Assembly (NCBI GenBank): GCA_021828475.1
Contig: JAJZIY010000002.1
Coordinates: forward strand, 1-64,000
Direction of reading: 5' to 3'
DNA: 64,000 bases
From: Actinomycetes bacterium
Lineage (GTDB): Bacteria > Actinomycetota > Acidimicrobiia > Acidimicrobiales > Palsa-688
This document shows positions 1-9,666 of this stretch, piece by piece. Within the stretch, counting starts at the first letter, position 1; each line of letters starts with the position of its first letter. The translations under genes were made by a program, and so were the position numbers. The notes below the pieces were generated by a model, which was given only the letters and a program-made list of their open reading frames with translations, was not told the origin of the DNA and did not search any database.

Positions 1-382
1 CCATGCCCGGGGCACCGGCACCGGCACCGGCACCGGCAGCGGCACCGGCCGCTCCGCTCGACGCCGACGCCGCCCTCCTGCCGTCGTCGCGAGGACCGGC
101 CCTCCTGCCTTCCACCTCTCCGGTGTCGCCCCTGGCCGCCACCCATCGAGCGCGCAGGCCCGGCAGGCCTGCCACCGCCCCCGCCACAATGGCAACGGGT
201 GCTCCCGCGCCCTCCCCTGGCACGGACGGCCCACCGGCACCGCTCCCCGGACCGCTCGTGTCGTAGAGCTGCACCCGGCCGGCACCGTCGCGCACGACCA
301 CCTCCTGGAAGGGCACCCGTATACCGCCGGGCCCCTCCTTGTAGACCTTGCGCCTGGTCGTCACCATTTCGCTCCCCGTCAT
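1..382 (-). CDS. thiC: Phosphomethylpyrimidine synthase ThiC, N-terminal part (runs off window)
   Basis: Only the first 127 codons are in the window. ThiC is a radical SAM [4Fe-4S] enzyme that converts aminoimidazole ribotide to hydroxymethylpyrimidine phosphate in thiamine synthesis; the catalytic core lies beyond base 1. The visible part has the family's N-terminal landmarks: RKVY, IRVPFQEV, LYDTSGPG (usually LYDTSGPYTDP) and GLPGLRARWVAARGDT near residues 75-90. The ATG at 382 overlaps the thiD stop (ATGA), so it is the last visible gene of the riboswitch-controlled operon. After ARGDTGEVEGR the protein runs into a Gly/Ala-rich stretch encoded by a GGTGCC repeat at the window edge, an unusual low-complexity insertion for this family. 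The identification is firm although the gene is partial. Confidence 0.9.
   Translation of the reverse strand, partial: MTGSEMVTTRRKVYKEGPGGIRVPFQEVVVRDGAGRVQLYDTSGPGSGAGGPSVPGEGAGAPVAIVAGAVAGLPGLRARWVAARGDTGEVEGRRAGPRDDGRRAASASSGAAGAAAGAGAGAGAPGM
11..46. repeat. Six-bp GGCACC tandem repeat inside thiC
   Basis: Six consecutive GGCACC units, one of them GGCAGC. On the minus strand they encode an alternating Gly-Ala run in the N-terminal part of ThiC. Being a multiple of three, the repeat can change length without shifting the frame. Confidence 0.85.
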
Positions 383-1176
383 ACGTCCTCCTTCCATCCG
401 AAGTGGTCCAGCGGTCCGGGACCCGCACCGAGGTGCCAGCCCGCACCGCCCGCCAGGGCCGCGTGGACGAAAGAGTTGGCCTGCTCCAGGGCCGCTCTCA
501 CCCCCAGCCCGAGCGCCAGGTTGGCCGCGATCGCGGCCGAGAAACTGCAGCCGGACCCGTGCGTGTTACGGGTCCTCACCCGCGGGCGGTCGATCTCCCA
601 GAGGTCGGAGCCGTCCCACACGACGTCAACCGACCGCTCGGGGTCGTCGAGGTGGCCGCCCTTTACCACCACGACGGGCGCCAGCTCACCTAGCCGCCTG
701 GCCGCCCGGCGGGCGTCCCCGAGAGAACGCAGGTCCTCCTCCAGCAGGGCGGCCGCTTCGAGAAGGTTGGGGGTGACGACGGTGGCCAGCGGGAACAGCT
801 CGGTGCGGTATGCGCCGAGCGTCGAACCGTCCGTCAGCGCTGCGCCGCTCGATGCCACCAGGACCGGGTCCACCACCAGGACCGGCAACCGCTCGGCGAG
901 CGCAGCAACCTGCTTCACCATCGCCTCGGTGCCCAGCATGCCGGTCTTGGCTGCAGCCACGGGCAGGTCGTCGAGCACCGCCGCCACCTGTTCGGCCACC
1001 ATGCCGGGCGGCACGACGTGCACGGCCCGCACCTCGGTCGTGTTCTGCGCCGTGACGCAGGTGACGGCCATCGTCCCGAACACGCCGAGCGCTGCGAACG
1101 TGCGCATGTCCGCCTGGATACCGGCACCTCCGCCCGAGTCCGAGCCGGCAATGCTGAGAGCAACTCTGGGTGTCAT
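379..1176 (-). CDS. thiD: Hydroxymethylpyrimidine/phosphomethylpyrimidine kinase ThiD
   Basis: A 265-residue ribokinase-fold kinase that phosphorylates HMP and HMP-P to HMP-PP, the pyrimidine half of thiamine. The start MTPRVALSIAGSDSGGGAG is the classic ThiD N terminus, followed by AQNTTEV, DPVLVASSG near residue 110 and the C-terminal anion-hole/catalytic motif HGSGCSFSAAIAANLA near residue 215. Start and stop overlap the neighbours by 4 nt (ATGA at 1173-1176 with the ThiE-like gene, and at 379-382 with thiC), so translation is probably coupled. The frame stays open for about 520 bases upstream, but that part is antisense-like and overlaps a real gene; the ATG at 1176 is the family start. 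Confidence 0.96.
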   Translation of the reverse strand: MTPRVALSIAGSDSGGGAGIQADMRTFAALGVFGTMAVTCVTAQNTTEVRAVHVVPPGMVAEQVAAVLDDLPVAAAKTGMLGTEAMVKQVAALAERLPVLVVDPVLVASSGAALTDGSTLGAYRTELFPLATVVTPNLLEAAALLEEDLRSLGDARRAARRLGELAPVVVVKGGHLDDPERSVDVVWDGSDLWEIDRPRVRTRNTHGSGCSFSAAIAANLALGLGVRAALEQANSFVHAALAGGAGWHLGAGPGPLDHFGWKEDV

Positions 1177-1802
1177 ACGGCCACCTCCAAGCAGGCAAGG
1201 ATCCTCTCGACCTCGACGGCCACGTCGGCAGCCGCCATGACCGCTCCCATGACCACCACCCCGGAAGCCCCGGCCCCAAGGCAGTGCGCTGCGTTCGCAC
1301 TCGTAACGCCGCCGAGGGCGAGGACACCCGGGGCCGGCCGGTCGGCCGGGGCACCGGGTGCGGGCTGCACCGCTGCGACCATCGCTGCCAGGCCGCCCAG
1401 GCCCAACGCCGGGCCGTACCCGGGCTTGGATGCCGAAACGAACACGGGAGAAACGGTCGCCCACGAGCACCCCTCCCGAACCGCCCGGTCCAGCTCGGCC
1501 ATGTCGTGGCACGAACGGCCGAAGGGCTTGCCGTCCTCCGGCACCGTCGCCCCGGCACCCAGCTGGTAGGCGTCGGCGAGGTCGCTCCCAGGCCCGGGAC
1601 TGGCGACGAGGCACGCCCCGGCGGCACGGACTATGGCGGCCAGCCGCTCGACGAGCGCGCGCCGCTCGCGGGGCGGCGACGCCTTCTCCCTGACCCACAC
1701 GGCCGGAGCGCCCCCCCGCACGGCTTCGCCCACGACCTCGGCCAGCGGCCGGCCGGCCGTGGCCGAGCTGTCGGCCACCACCGTCAACCTGGGCGCCTTC
1801 AC
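1173..1802 (-). CDS. ThiE/TenI-like protein (second thiamine phosphate synthase homologue, possibly thiazole tautomerase)
   Basis: A 209-residue TIM-barrel protein of the ThiE/TenI superfamily lying between thiG and thiD. It keeps the motif SPVFVSASKPGYGPALG near residues 120-136 and a phosphate-loop-like ALGGVTSANA near 167. It lacks the usual ThiE segment DRVDIAL...GVHLGQ, having instead LADAYQLGAGATVPEDG. Because a better-conserved ThiE opens the operon, this copy may be a TenI-type thiazole tautomerase or a divergent ThiE; sequence reading cannot decide. The stop overlaps the thiD start by 4 nt, and thiG ends 13 nt upstream of its ATG. It is clearly co-transcribed with the other thi genes. 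Confidence 0.8.
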   Translation of the reverse strand: MKAPRLTVVADSSATAGRPLAEVVGEAVRGGAPAVWVREKASPPRERRALVERLAAIVRAAGACLVASPGPGSDLADAYQLGAGATVPEDGKPFGRSCHDMAELDRAVREGCSWATVSPVFVSASKPGYGPALGLGGLAAMVAAVQPAPGAPADRPAPGVLALGGVTSANAAHCLGAGASGVVVMGAVMAAADVAVEVERILACLEVAV

Positions 1803-1815
1803 GGCCTGCCCCGCC

Positions 1816-3048
<1,233 letters not shown>

Positions 3049-3052
<4 letters not shown>

Positions 3053-4254
3053 ACGGTGCCCTCGTGGCCCGGGCCAGTCACAGCAGCGCTCGCCGGACCG
3101 GCGGCCGCGAAGCGCAGGGCCGGGAAGGCCGCTGCGGGGCCGCTCACGGGACGGCCCTGCATGAGCTCGGACAGCGCCGCCGACGTGGCGGGGGCCAGGA
3201 GCACGCCGTGGCGGAAGTGCCCGGTGGCCACCAGCAGGCCCGCCGTCAGGCCGTGCCCGATGAGAGGCCCGTTGTCGGGCGTCCCCGGCCGCGACCGTGC
3301 GGTCGCCTCGGACAGGCTCGCCTCGGCTACGTCCGGAACAGCCGCCAGCGCAGCCCGCAAAAGATCGTGGACCGCTCCGGCCGTCACCGTGGTGTCGTGC
3401 CCGAGCTCCTCCATCGTCGCCCCAACCACCAGTTCGCCGTGCACGCGGGGGACCAGGTACACGTGGCGGCCCTGGACCTCGGCCCGGACCGTCCGGGTGA
3501 GCAGCGGCTCGTCGGGGTTGGTCTGAAGCCGGAGGATCTGGCCCTTGACGGGGCGCACGGGGGGGACCTCGTCGGGCTGGAGACCGGCCAGTTCGCCCGA
3601 GCGGCAGCCCGCCGCCAACACGACGGTGCCGGCCTCGACCAGATGGCCCGTCCTCGTCTGCACTCCGAGAGCCCGGCCGCCTTGCACGACGAGGCGCGAG
3701 GCGCTCTCGGCCAGCATCGTCACTCCGGCGTGGTCGAGGCACGCGAGCAGCGCCCGCAGCACCGCCCGGGTGTCCACCTGGTTGTCTCCGGGGTTGAAGG
3801 CACCGCCCGTCACCCTGGGGCTGAGAGCGGGCTCCAGCCGGCGGCACTCGCGAGCGCCGAGCAGCTCGGCCTTGCAACCCATCGAGATCTGGACGTCGAC
3901 GACCTCGGCCAGCGCCCGCAGGTCGTCAGGGTCGAAGGCCACGCTCAGGGCGCCCTCCTGGCGCAACCCGACGGCAACGCCGGACTGTTCCTCGAGCCGG
4001 GCGGCGAACTCAGGCCAAGCTGCGGCCGACGACTCGGCCAGAGCGTGCAGCCTCCGCTCTCCCGGCCGGGCCTCAGCCGTCGGCGCCAGCATCCCGGCCG
4101 CCGCAAACGAGGCACCCCCGGCCGGCTCGGGGTCGCACACCGCCACGGAAAGTCCCAGTGCAGCTGCCTCCCGGGCGGCGCACAGGCCCACCACACCGGC
4201 GCCCACCACAACCACGTCCGCACGTGTGCGCCGATCAGGCCCGGTGCCGGTCAC
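3049..4254 (-). CDS. thiO: Glycine oxidase ThiO (FAD-dependent)
   Basis: A 401-residue DAO-family flavoprotein that oxidises glycine to dehydroglycine for ThiG, the aerobic alternative to ThiH. The N-terminal FAD-binding Rossmann motif VVVVGAGVVGLCAAREAA is followed by AAAGMLAPTAEA, typical of ThiO, and the C terminus has RPGTPDNGPLIG and TGHFRHGVLLAPATS, matching the flavin-contacting end of the family. The GTG at 4254 overlaps the thiE stop (GTGA). An upstream in-frame extension overlaps thiE and is not supported. Confidence 0.95.
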
Positions 4255-4934
4255 AGCCCCCCTCCCGTCACACCCGGGAGCGTCCCGGGACCGGCCTGCC
4301 CACCCCGCTCGGCGGCGGCCTCGACCACTTCGACCAGGGTTCGGGCCGCACCGGCTGGGTCCCGGGCAGCGGCGATTGCAGCGATGACGGCCACCCCGTA
4401 GGCGCCGGCAGCAACCAGCTCGGCCGCCCTGCCGGCGTCGATGCCGCCGATGGCGATGACCGGGACGTCCACCGCCTCCACGACGGATGCGATGCCCTCC
4501 GCCCCGATCGGCGCGGGCAGCCCGGCCTTGCTCAGCGTCGGGTAGCAGGGCCCGACGCCCACGTAGGTGGCCCCGGCGGCGACCGCCCGGGCCGCCACGT
4601 GCGCTTCCCGGGCGGACGCACCCAGTACCGCCAGCGGCCCGAGCAGGCGCCGGGCCTGGGCCACGGGCATGTCCTCCTCGCCGACGTGGGCGCCATCGGC
4701 GGCGGCGGCGAGGGCTATGTCGACCCTGTCGTTGACCACGCAGGTGGCACCGGCCTCGTGGCACAGGGCGACCACGGCCGCCGCCAGCTCGTAGCGCTCC
4801 CCGTCAGGGCAGTCCTTCGAGCGCACCTGCACACAGCGCACCCCGCCCTCCATGGCGGCCGACACCAGGTCGAGCACGGCCGCGGGAGCGCGACCACCAC
4901 GGTGGTCGGCGATGAAATGCACACGTCCCAGCAA
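4251..4934 (-). CDS. thiE: Thiamine phosphate synthase ThiE
   Basis: A 227-residue TIM-barrel enzyme that joins HMP-PP and thiazole phosphate. It keeps the canonical motifs: VQVRSKD, VNDRVDIALAAAADGAHVG near residues 67-85, GASAREAH, YVGVGPCYPTLSK near 120 and VIAIGGIDAG near 160. It is the first gene after the TPP riboswitch. The start appears to be a TTG at 4934, about 5 nt after a GGAGG that is itself the 3' end of the riboswitch; a GTG four codons later is the only other choice. It overlaps thiO by 4 nt. Confidence 0.95.
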   Translation of the reverse strand: MLGRVHFIADHRGGRAPAAVLDLVSAAMEGGVRCVQVRSKDCPDGERYELAAAVVALCHEAGATCVVNDRVDIALAAAADGAHVGEEDMPVAQARRLLGPLAVLGASAREAHVAARAVAAGATYVGVGPCYPTLSKAGLPAPIGAEGIASVVEAVDVPVIAIGGIDAGRAAELVAAGAYGVAVIAAIAAARDPAGAARTLVEVVEAAAERGGQAGPGTLPGVTGGGL

Positions 4935-4940
4935 GTAAGC

Positions 4941-5056
<116 letters not shown>

Positions 5057-5106
5057 GCAAAACAGCTTACCCGCCGCGGGCCCTGTCCATGGCCACGCCG
5101 CCGGGC

Positions 5107-6480
5107 CTACGTGAGCGCTGCGTACGCACAGGCTCGAGCCACGAAGCTCTCGGCCAGCGCGGGGTTGCCGGCGAGGTGTTGGTGGAGGTAGCCGGCGAAC
5201 AAGGACTCACTGGAGAAGCCCCCCAGGCCGCTCCCGAACCTCCCGCTGAGAGCGAGCGCGTCACCGGCGGGCACGGTTTCGGACCGGTGGAACTCGTGGC
5301 CGCGCAGCGAAGTGCCCGCCGGGCCGAAGAGCCCGGGTCGACGCAGCGTCGCCTCCCGGTAGCCGATGGTCAAGCGTTCAGTCATTCGGGCATGCACCCC
5401 CTCGAGGGCGCCCGACATCGGGGAGCCGTCGAGGGACTCGCAGAGCAGAAGCAGGCCGCCGCACTCCGCCCAGGTCGGCAGCCCGCCCCTGACGCGCTCA
5501 CCCAGCTCGAGCAGCAGCTTGCGGTTGGCACTCATCTCGGCTGCGAAGACCTCCGGGAAGCCTCCGCCTGCGTAGAGGGCCGCGCAGCCCTCCGGTAGAG
5601 CTTCGTCCTCGAGCGGGTCGAAGGGCACGAGCTCCGCCCCGGCCTGCCCGAGCAGGGCGAGGTTGGCCGGGTAGTAGAAGCCGAAGGCGGGGCCTGAAGC
5701 GAGCGCCACCGTCGCATCCCCGATCTTGTCTGCCCTGGGAGCGGGGTCGGCCCACGCTTTGGGCGCCCGGGCGGCGAGACCGAGGAGGGCGTCGAGGTCG
5801 ATGCTCCCCGTCACGACGTCGGCCAACCGTTGGAGGGAACGTCTTACGGCGTCCGGGCCCTCCACGACCGGCACCAGGCCGAGGTGGCGCTCGCGCCAGG
5901 CCAGTCGGTCGTCGTTCACGAGGTGGCCGAGCACCGGCACGCGCAGTGGGGCAAGGGCCTCCTCGAGCAGGTCAGCATGAGCCTGGCTGCCGACGCGGTT
6001 GAGCACGACCCCGGCGATGCGGACGGCGGGGTCGAACGTGGCGAACCCATGCACGAGCGCCGCAACCGAACCGCTCATGGCGGACGCGTCCACAACGAGG
6101 ACAACAGGTGCACCGATGAGCCTGGCGACCTCTGCAGTCGAACCTGCTGCGGGAGCACCGACAACAGACGACGTGCCGTCGAAGAGCCCCATCACACCTT
6201 CGACAACCAGGATGTCGGCGGTGGCGGCGGCCTCAGCCGCCATGGCGCGCACCACCTCGGCGTCGTGCAGGTACAGGTCGAGGTTCTGGGACGCACGGCC
6301 GGTGGCTGCGTGGTGGTAACCGGGATCGATGAAATCGGGGCCGACCTTGGCCGCTGCTACCCGCAGGCCCCGGCGTGCCAGGGCGGCCATCAAGCCCGTT
6401 GCGACGGTGGTCTTGCCCACCCCTGAGTGTGTACCGGCCACGACGATGCGGGCAGCGAGAGCAGGCATGTGGCCCAGCAT
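5107..6480 (-). CDS. cobB: Cobyrinate/hydrogenobyrinate a,c-diamide synthase (CobB/CbiA family)
   Basis: A 457-residue enzyme that amidates the a and c side chains of the corrin ring using glutamine and ATP. The N-terminal dethiobiotin-synthetase-like domain has the P-loop GTHSGVGKTTVATGLM (about residues 16-31) and KVGPDFIDPGYH. The C-terminal class I glutaminase domain has LYAGGGFPE, the nucleophile cysteine in WAECGGLLLLCES and the catalytic histidine in GHEFHRS. The start is the ATG at 6480, with a second Met four codons later. It stands alone: no other cobalamin gene is visible, and neighbours are thiamine and arabinose genes. Confidence 0.93.
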   Translation of the reverse strand: MLGHMPALAARIVVAGTHSGVGKTTVATGLMAALARRGLRVAAAKVGPDFIDPGYHHAATGRASQNLDLYLHDAEVVRAMAAEAAATADILVVEGVMGLFDGTSSVVGAPAAGSTAEVARLIGAPVVLVVDASAMSGSVAALVHGFATFDPAVRIAGVVLNRVGSQAHADLLEEALAPLRVPVLGHLVNDDRLAWRERHLGLVPVVEGPDAVRRSLQRLADVVTGSIDLDALLGLAARAPKAWADPAPRADKIGDATVALASGPAFGFYYPANLALLGQAGAELVPFDPLEDEALPEGCAALYAGGGFPEVFAAEMSANRKLLLELGERVRGGLPTWAECGGLLLLCESLDGSPMSGALEGVHARMTERLTIGYREATLRRPGLFGPAGTSLRGHEFHRSETVPAGDALALSGRFGSGLGGFSSESLFAGYLHQHLAGNPALAESFVARACAYAALT

Positions 6481-6552
6481 CCTCGCACGGGCGTCGTGCT
6501 CAGGTACACGCGCCCCGGCTCTTGGCGCCGCCCGCCCGGGCCGTCCTCCCGT

Positions 6553-6568
6553 GGCCCCGTAGGGGGCC
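6553..6568 (-). terminator. Possible hairpin at the end of the ara operon
   Basis: GGCCCC-GTAG-GGGGCC forms a perfect 6-bp stem just past the stop of the alcohol dehydrogenase gene. There is no following T-run, so it is only a candidate terminator or mRNA-end stabiliser between the ara operon and cobB. Confidence 0.35.
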
Positions 6569-6576
6569 CCGACCGC

Positions 6577-7563
6577 TCAGCCTTCTGGCACCACCACGAC
6601 CTTGAGGCCGTCGCGCCGTGCGGCCGCTGCCAGGGCCTCGCGCGTCCGGGCCAGCTCGAAGGTCGCCGACACGAGCCATTCGAGGTCGATGACATTGCGG
6701 CGGGCCACGTCGATGGCCCGAGGGTAAGCCTCGTTCATGCGCCGGGTCAGCTTGATGGTGAGGCCCTTGCGCCTGGCCTCGGCGGCCGGCAGCACCGTGC
6801 GGTCGTCATCCGGGATGCCGACGAGCACGAGGCGACCACCAGGCCGGACGAGGGACACTGCGGCGGCTACGGCAACATCGTTGCCGGCCACCTCGATGGA
6901 CAGGTCGACCTCGGGCAGGCGCCCGGCCTCCTCCGGGCCGACCACCTCGTCCGCCCCGGCGCGCAGTGCCGCAGCGCGCCGGTGCTCGAGGGGCTCGACT
7001 GCCACCACCCGCGAGGCGCCGGCCGCCCTGGCCAGCTCGACCAGCATGAGGCCTATGGGCCCGCAGCCCACGACGGCAACGCTGGCGGCGAAGCGCTTCC
7101 AGCCAAGGTCGAGGGCGTGCAGCGCGACCCCGAGGGGCTCGAGGAGGGCGACGGTCGCCGGGCTGAAGTGGTCGGGGACGGGCTCGAGCTCGGTGGCCGG
7201 CCAAGCCATGTACTGGCGCAAACCTCCGTCCGTGGCGCCGTGACCGGCGAACCGGCCGTGAGGGCACAGGTTGTAGTAACCCTCGCGGCAGCGCTCGCAG
7301 CGCCCGCACGGCACGGCCGGGTCGACAGCCACCGCCCGCCCCTCCAGGGGCCCGCTCTCCGCCACTCCCGCAATCTCGTGACCGAGCACCAGGGGCCGCG
7401 AAAGTACGGAGCCACCGATACGGCCCTCGCCGAACCAGTGCAGGTCCGAGCCGCAGATCCCTACCGCCGTCACCCGTACGAGGCACTCGCCCGGGCCGGG
7501 TAGGGGCGCCGGCTCCTCCACCATCCTGACATCCCCGGGGCCGAAGAGCCGCGCCGCCTTCAC
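6577..7563 (-). CDS. Zinc-dependent medium-chain alcohol/polyol dehydrogenase
   Basis: A 328-residue MDR-family dehydrogenase of the sorbitol/threonine dehydrogenase type. Catalytic zinc ligands are visible in ICGSDLHW (Cys) and LVLGHEIAG (His-Glu). The structural zinc lobe is CGRCERCREGYYNLC. The NAD(P) Rossmann motif VVGCGPIGLMLVELARAAGA lies near residues 164-183. The start overlaps the araD stop by 4 nt, so it is the fourth gene of the arabinose operon. Substrate cannot be read from sequence; context suggests a pentose or pentitol such as arabinitol or arabinose. Confidence 0.88.
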   Translation of the reverse strand: MKAARLFGPGDVRMVEEPAPLPGPGECLVRVTAVGICGSDLHWFGEGRIGGSVLSRPLVLGHEIAGVAESGPLEGRAVAVDPAVPCGRCERCREGYYNLCPHGRFAGHGATDGGLRQYMAWPATELEPVPDHFSPATVALLEPLGVALHALDLGWKRFAASVAVVGCGPIGLMLVELARAAGASRVVAVEPLEHRRAAALRAGADEVVGPEEAGRLPEVDLSIEVAGNDVAVAAAVSLVRPGGRLVLVGIPDDDRTVLPAAEARRKGLTIKLTRRMNEAYPRAIDVARRNVIDLEWLVSATFELARTREALAAAARRDGLKVVVVPEG

Positions 7564-8261
7564 CGAGGCACCGCCTTCTGTCCGTAATAGGCGTCAGGAC
7601 CGTGCTTGCGCGAGAAGTGGCGCTGCACGATGTGCTCGGGCAGCGGCGACGCCGCCTGCTCCAGCACCGACGACAACCACGCCATCTTCGCCACCTGTTC
7701 CAGGGTAACCGCCGCCTCCACCGCTGCCGCGGCGGACACCCCCCAGCAGAAGGGCCCGTGACCACCCACCAGCACCGCCGGGATCTCGAGAGGGGGCCGT
7801 CCCCCCAGGGTGCGCAGGATGGCTTCGCCGGTAGCCACCTCGTAGCCCGCCTCCACCTCCTCGGGAGTGAGCTCCTCGGTGACCTCCACGGGCAGCGGGG
7901 AGAAGTCGGCGTGGGTGGTGCCGAGCAGGGGGACCGGACGGCGCGCCTGGGCCCAGGCCGTCGCCCACGTCGAGTGGGTGTGCACGATCCCACCCACCTC
8001 GGGCAGGTCCCGGTAGAGGACCAGGTGGGTGGGGGTGTCGGTCGAGGGGCGGGCTTGGCCTTCGACCACCTCTCCCGAGGGGCCCACCACCACCATCAGG
8101 TCTGTGCTCAGCCTGGAGTACGGCACTCCGGACGGCTTGATGACCACGAGCCCGCTCCCCGGGTCCCGGCCGGAGACGTTGCCCCACGTCAGCCTTACGA
8201 GGCCGGCGCTCGGAAGTTCGAGGTTGGCCTCCAGGACCTGGCGCTTCAGCTCCTCCAGCAT
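7560..8261 (-). CDS. araD: L-ribulose-5-phosphate 4-epimerase
   Basis: A 233-residue class II aldolase-fold enzyme that converts L-ribulose 5-phosphate to D-xylulose 5-phosphate, the last step of the classical arabinose pathway. It shows TWGNVSGRD, IKPSGVPYSRL, the zinc-histidine motif VHTHSTWATAWAQ near residue 95, THADFSPLPVEVTEEL and GGHGPFCWG with a further metal histidine. It lies 4 nt after araA and overlaps the dehydrogenase by 4 nt. The alternative L-fuculose-phosphate aldolase family is less likely given araA and araB next to it. Confidence 0.95.
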   Translation of the reverse strand: MLEELKRQVLEANLELPSAGLVRLTWGNVSGRDPGSGLVVIKPSGVPYSRLSTDLMVVVGPSGEVVEGQARPSTDTPTHLVLYRDLPEVGGIVHTHSTWATAWAQARRPVPLLGTTHADFSPLPVEVTEELTPEEVEAGYEVATGEAILRTLGGRPPLEIPAVLVGGHGPFCWGVSAAAAVEAAVTLEQVAKMAWLSSVLEQAASPLPEHIVQRHFSRKHGPDAYYGQKAVPR

Positions 8262-8265
8262 GTCG

Positions 8266-9666
8266 TCAGAACTCGACCAGGGGCAGCTCCAGCAGCTCCG
8301 CCAGGTAGCGCCAGCGCTCGGTGTGCAACCCCAGGTTGGTGCAGAAATGATGGGTGCCGCCGTTGCGCAGCCAGGTGTTCATGAACGGGCGCAGACCGGC
8401 GTCGGGCCGGAAGTGGAAGTAGGGCATCTCCACGTGGGCCATCTCCGGCGTGTCGAGCACCTCGCCTGTGGCGACGAGCAGCCGGTAGTCCTCGCCTTCG
8501 AGCGGCACCAGGCTGGCCGTGGTGGCCGGGCCCGGCTGTGCCGAGAAGACCGCTGTGGGAGGGTTGCCCAAGCCGCCGATGCCGAGCGGGCGGTCGATCA
8601 GCCTGACCGGGCGGTCGGTCCGGGCCACCTTCCAGTTGCCCTCGCCCATGTGACTGATCAGCACCGAGCCCTGCTCGAAGTCCATGGCGTACATCTCGGA
8701 GAAGTGGGCATCCCCGACGAGCAGGTGGCTGGCACACATCAGGGTGGCCGTGTTGGTGTCACCCTCCGCCCCGTAGCCGTAGCCCTCCGCCATAAGGTCC
8801 GAGGCAGCGAGCAGCGGCAGTTGCTCGAAACGGCCGTCACGGCCGACCGGCTCGAAGTGCACGGCGAAACCGCTGTAGCCGCCGGCTTCGAGCACCGACC
8901 GTATGGCCAGCTCGAAGCGTACCGCGTACTCGTGGGGCCCGGTCCCGAGCGCGGGACTGACCTCGAAGACCTCGTGGTGGCGGGCCAGGACCTCAGCCAC
9001 TTGCGCCGAAGGGACCTTGTCCATCAGGCGGTGGACGTCGCCGAGGTTCTCGTTGACGATGACGGGACCGAGCCTGCGGGCCAACGCAGGCGCGTCGTAG
9101 AGCACGTCGCCCATACCGTTCATCGGGTACCCGAAGAGGGCGATCTTGACGGCCTTCATCTCGGACGCCGTCATGGCGGCCCGGGCCCATGCGCCGAAGT
9201 CAGCGCGGAACTCCTCGCTCTTCCAGTCACCGGTGATCACCGAGTAGGGCAAGCCGGCGCGCAGGAACAGGTTGGACTGGTCCTGAGCGCCGTGGATGCC
9301 CTGGTTGTAGGTGAGGTCGGCCATGTCCCAGGTGCCGCTCACCTCCCTCTCGGGCTGGACGTTGGCCAGCAGGACGGGCAGCGGGTTCTCCATGAGCGCC
9401 CGCAGGGTCCTCATCGCCGGCCCGTAGGTCAGCATCACGACCATGATGCCGTCGACGCCGGCAGCCCGCAGCTCCCTGGTCAGCGCCTCGACCCCGGCGC
9501 GGTCACGCGCCGCCCTGAGGAACACCACCTCGGCCTGCTCGGACAGGGACGCAGCAAGCTGGCGGGCGAACGACTCCTGGTGCTCCGTGATGCCGGGCAG
9601 CATGTCGTCGTAGAGCTCCTGCATTATCCCGAGCAGGCCGATCTTGGGTCTTTCCCGCAGGTTCAT
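8266..9666 (-). CDS. araA: L-arabinose isomerase
   Basis: A 466-residue enzyme that isomerises L-arabinose to L-ribulose. Beginning MNLRERPKIGLLGIMQELYDD, it contains VVMLTYGPAM, an acid motif in GAEGDTNTATLMC near residue 300, HMGEGNW near 330 and GGTHHFCTNLG near 430, the regions that carry the metal-binding Glu/His residues in this family. The ATG at 9666 overlaps the araB stop (ATGA). An upstream open extension overlaps araB and is not coding. Confidence 0.95.
   Translation of the reverse strand: MNLRERPKIGLLGIMQELYDDMLPGITEHQESFARQLAASLSEQAEVVFLRAARDRAGVEALTRELRAAGVDGIMVVMLTYGPAMRTLRALMENPLPVLLANVQPEREVSGTWDMADLTYNQGIHGAQDQSNLFLRAGLPYSVITGDWKSEEFRADFGAWARAAMTASEMKAVKIALFGYPMNGMGDVLYDAPALARRLGPVIVNENLGDVHRLMDKVPSAQVAEVLARHHEVFEVSPALGTGPHEYAVRFELAIRSVLEAGGYSGFAVHFEPVGRDGRFEQLPLLAASDLMAEGYGYGAEGDTNTATLMCASHLLVGDAHFSEMYAMDFEQGSVLISHMGEGNWKVARTDRPVRLIDRPLGIGGLGNPPTAVFSAQPGPATTASLVPLEGEDYRLLVATGEVLDTPEMAHVEMPYFHFRPDAGLRPFMNTWLRNGGTHHFCTNLGLHTERWRYLAELLELPLVEF

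Noticed and set aside
11-46. Possible CRISPR-like short repeats at the left edge
   Set aside because: These are uninterrupted 6-bp simple repeats in frame with thiC, without spacers. No CRISPR array is present anywhere in the window.
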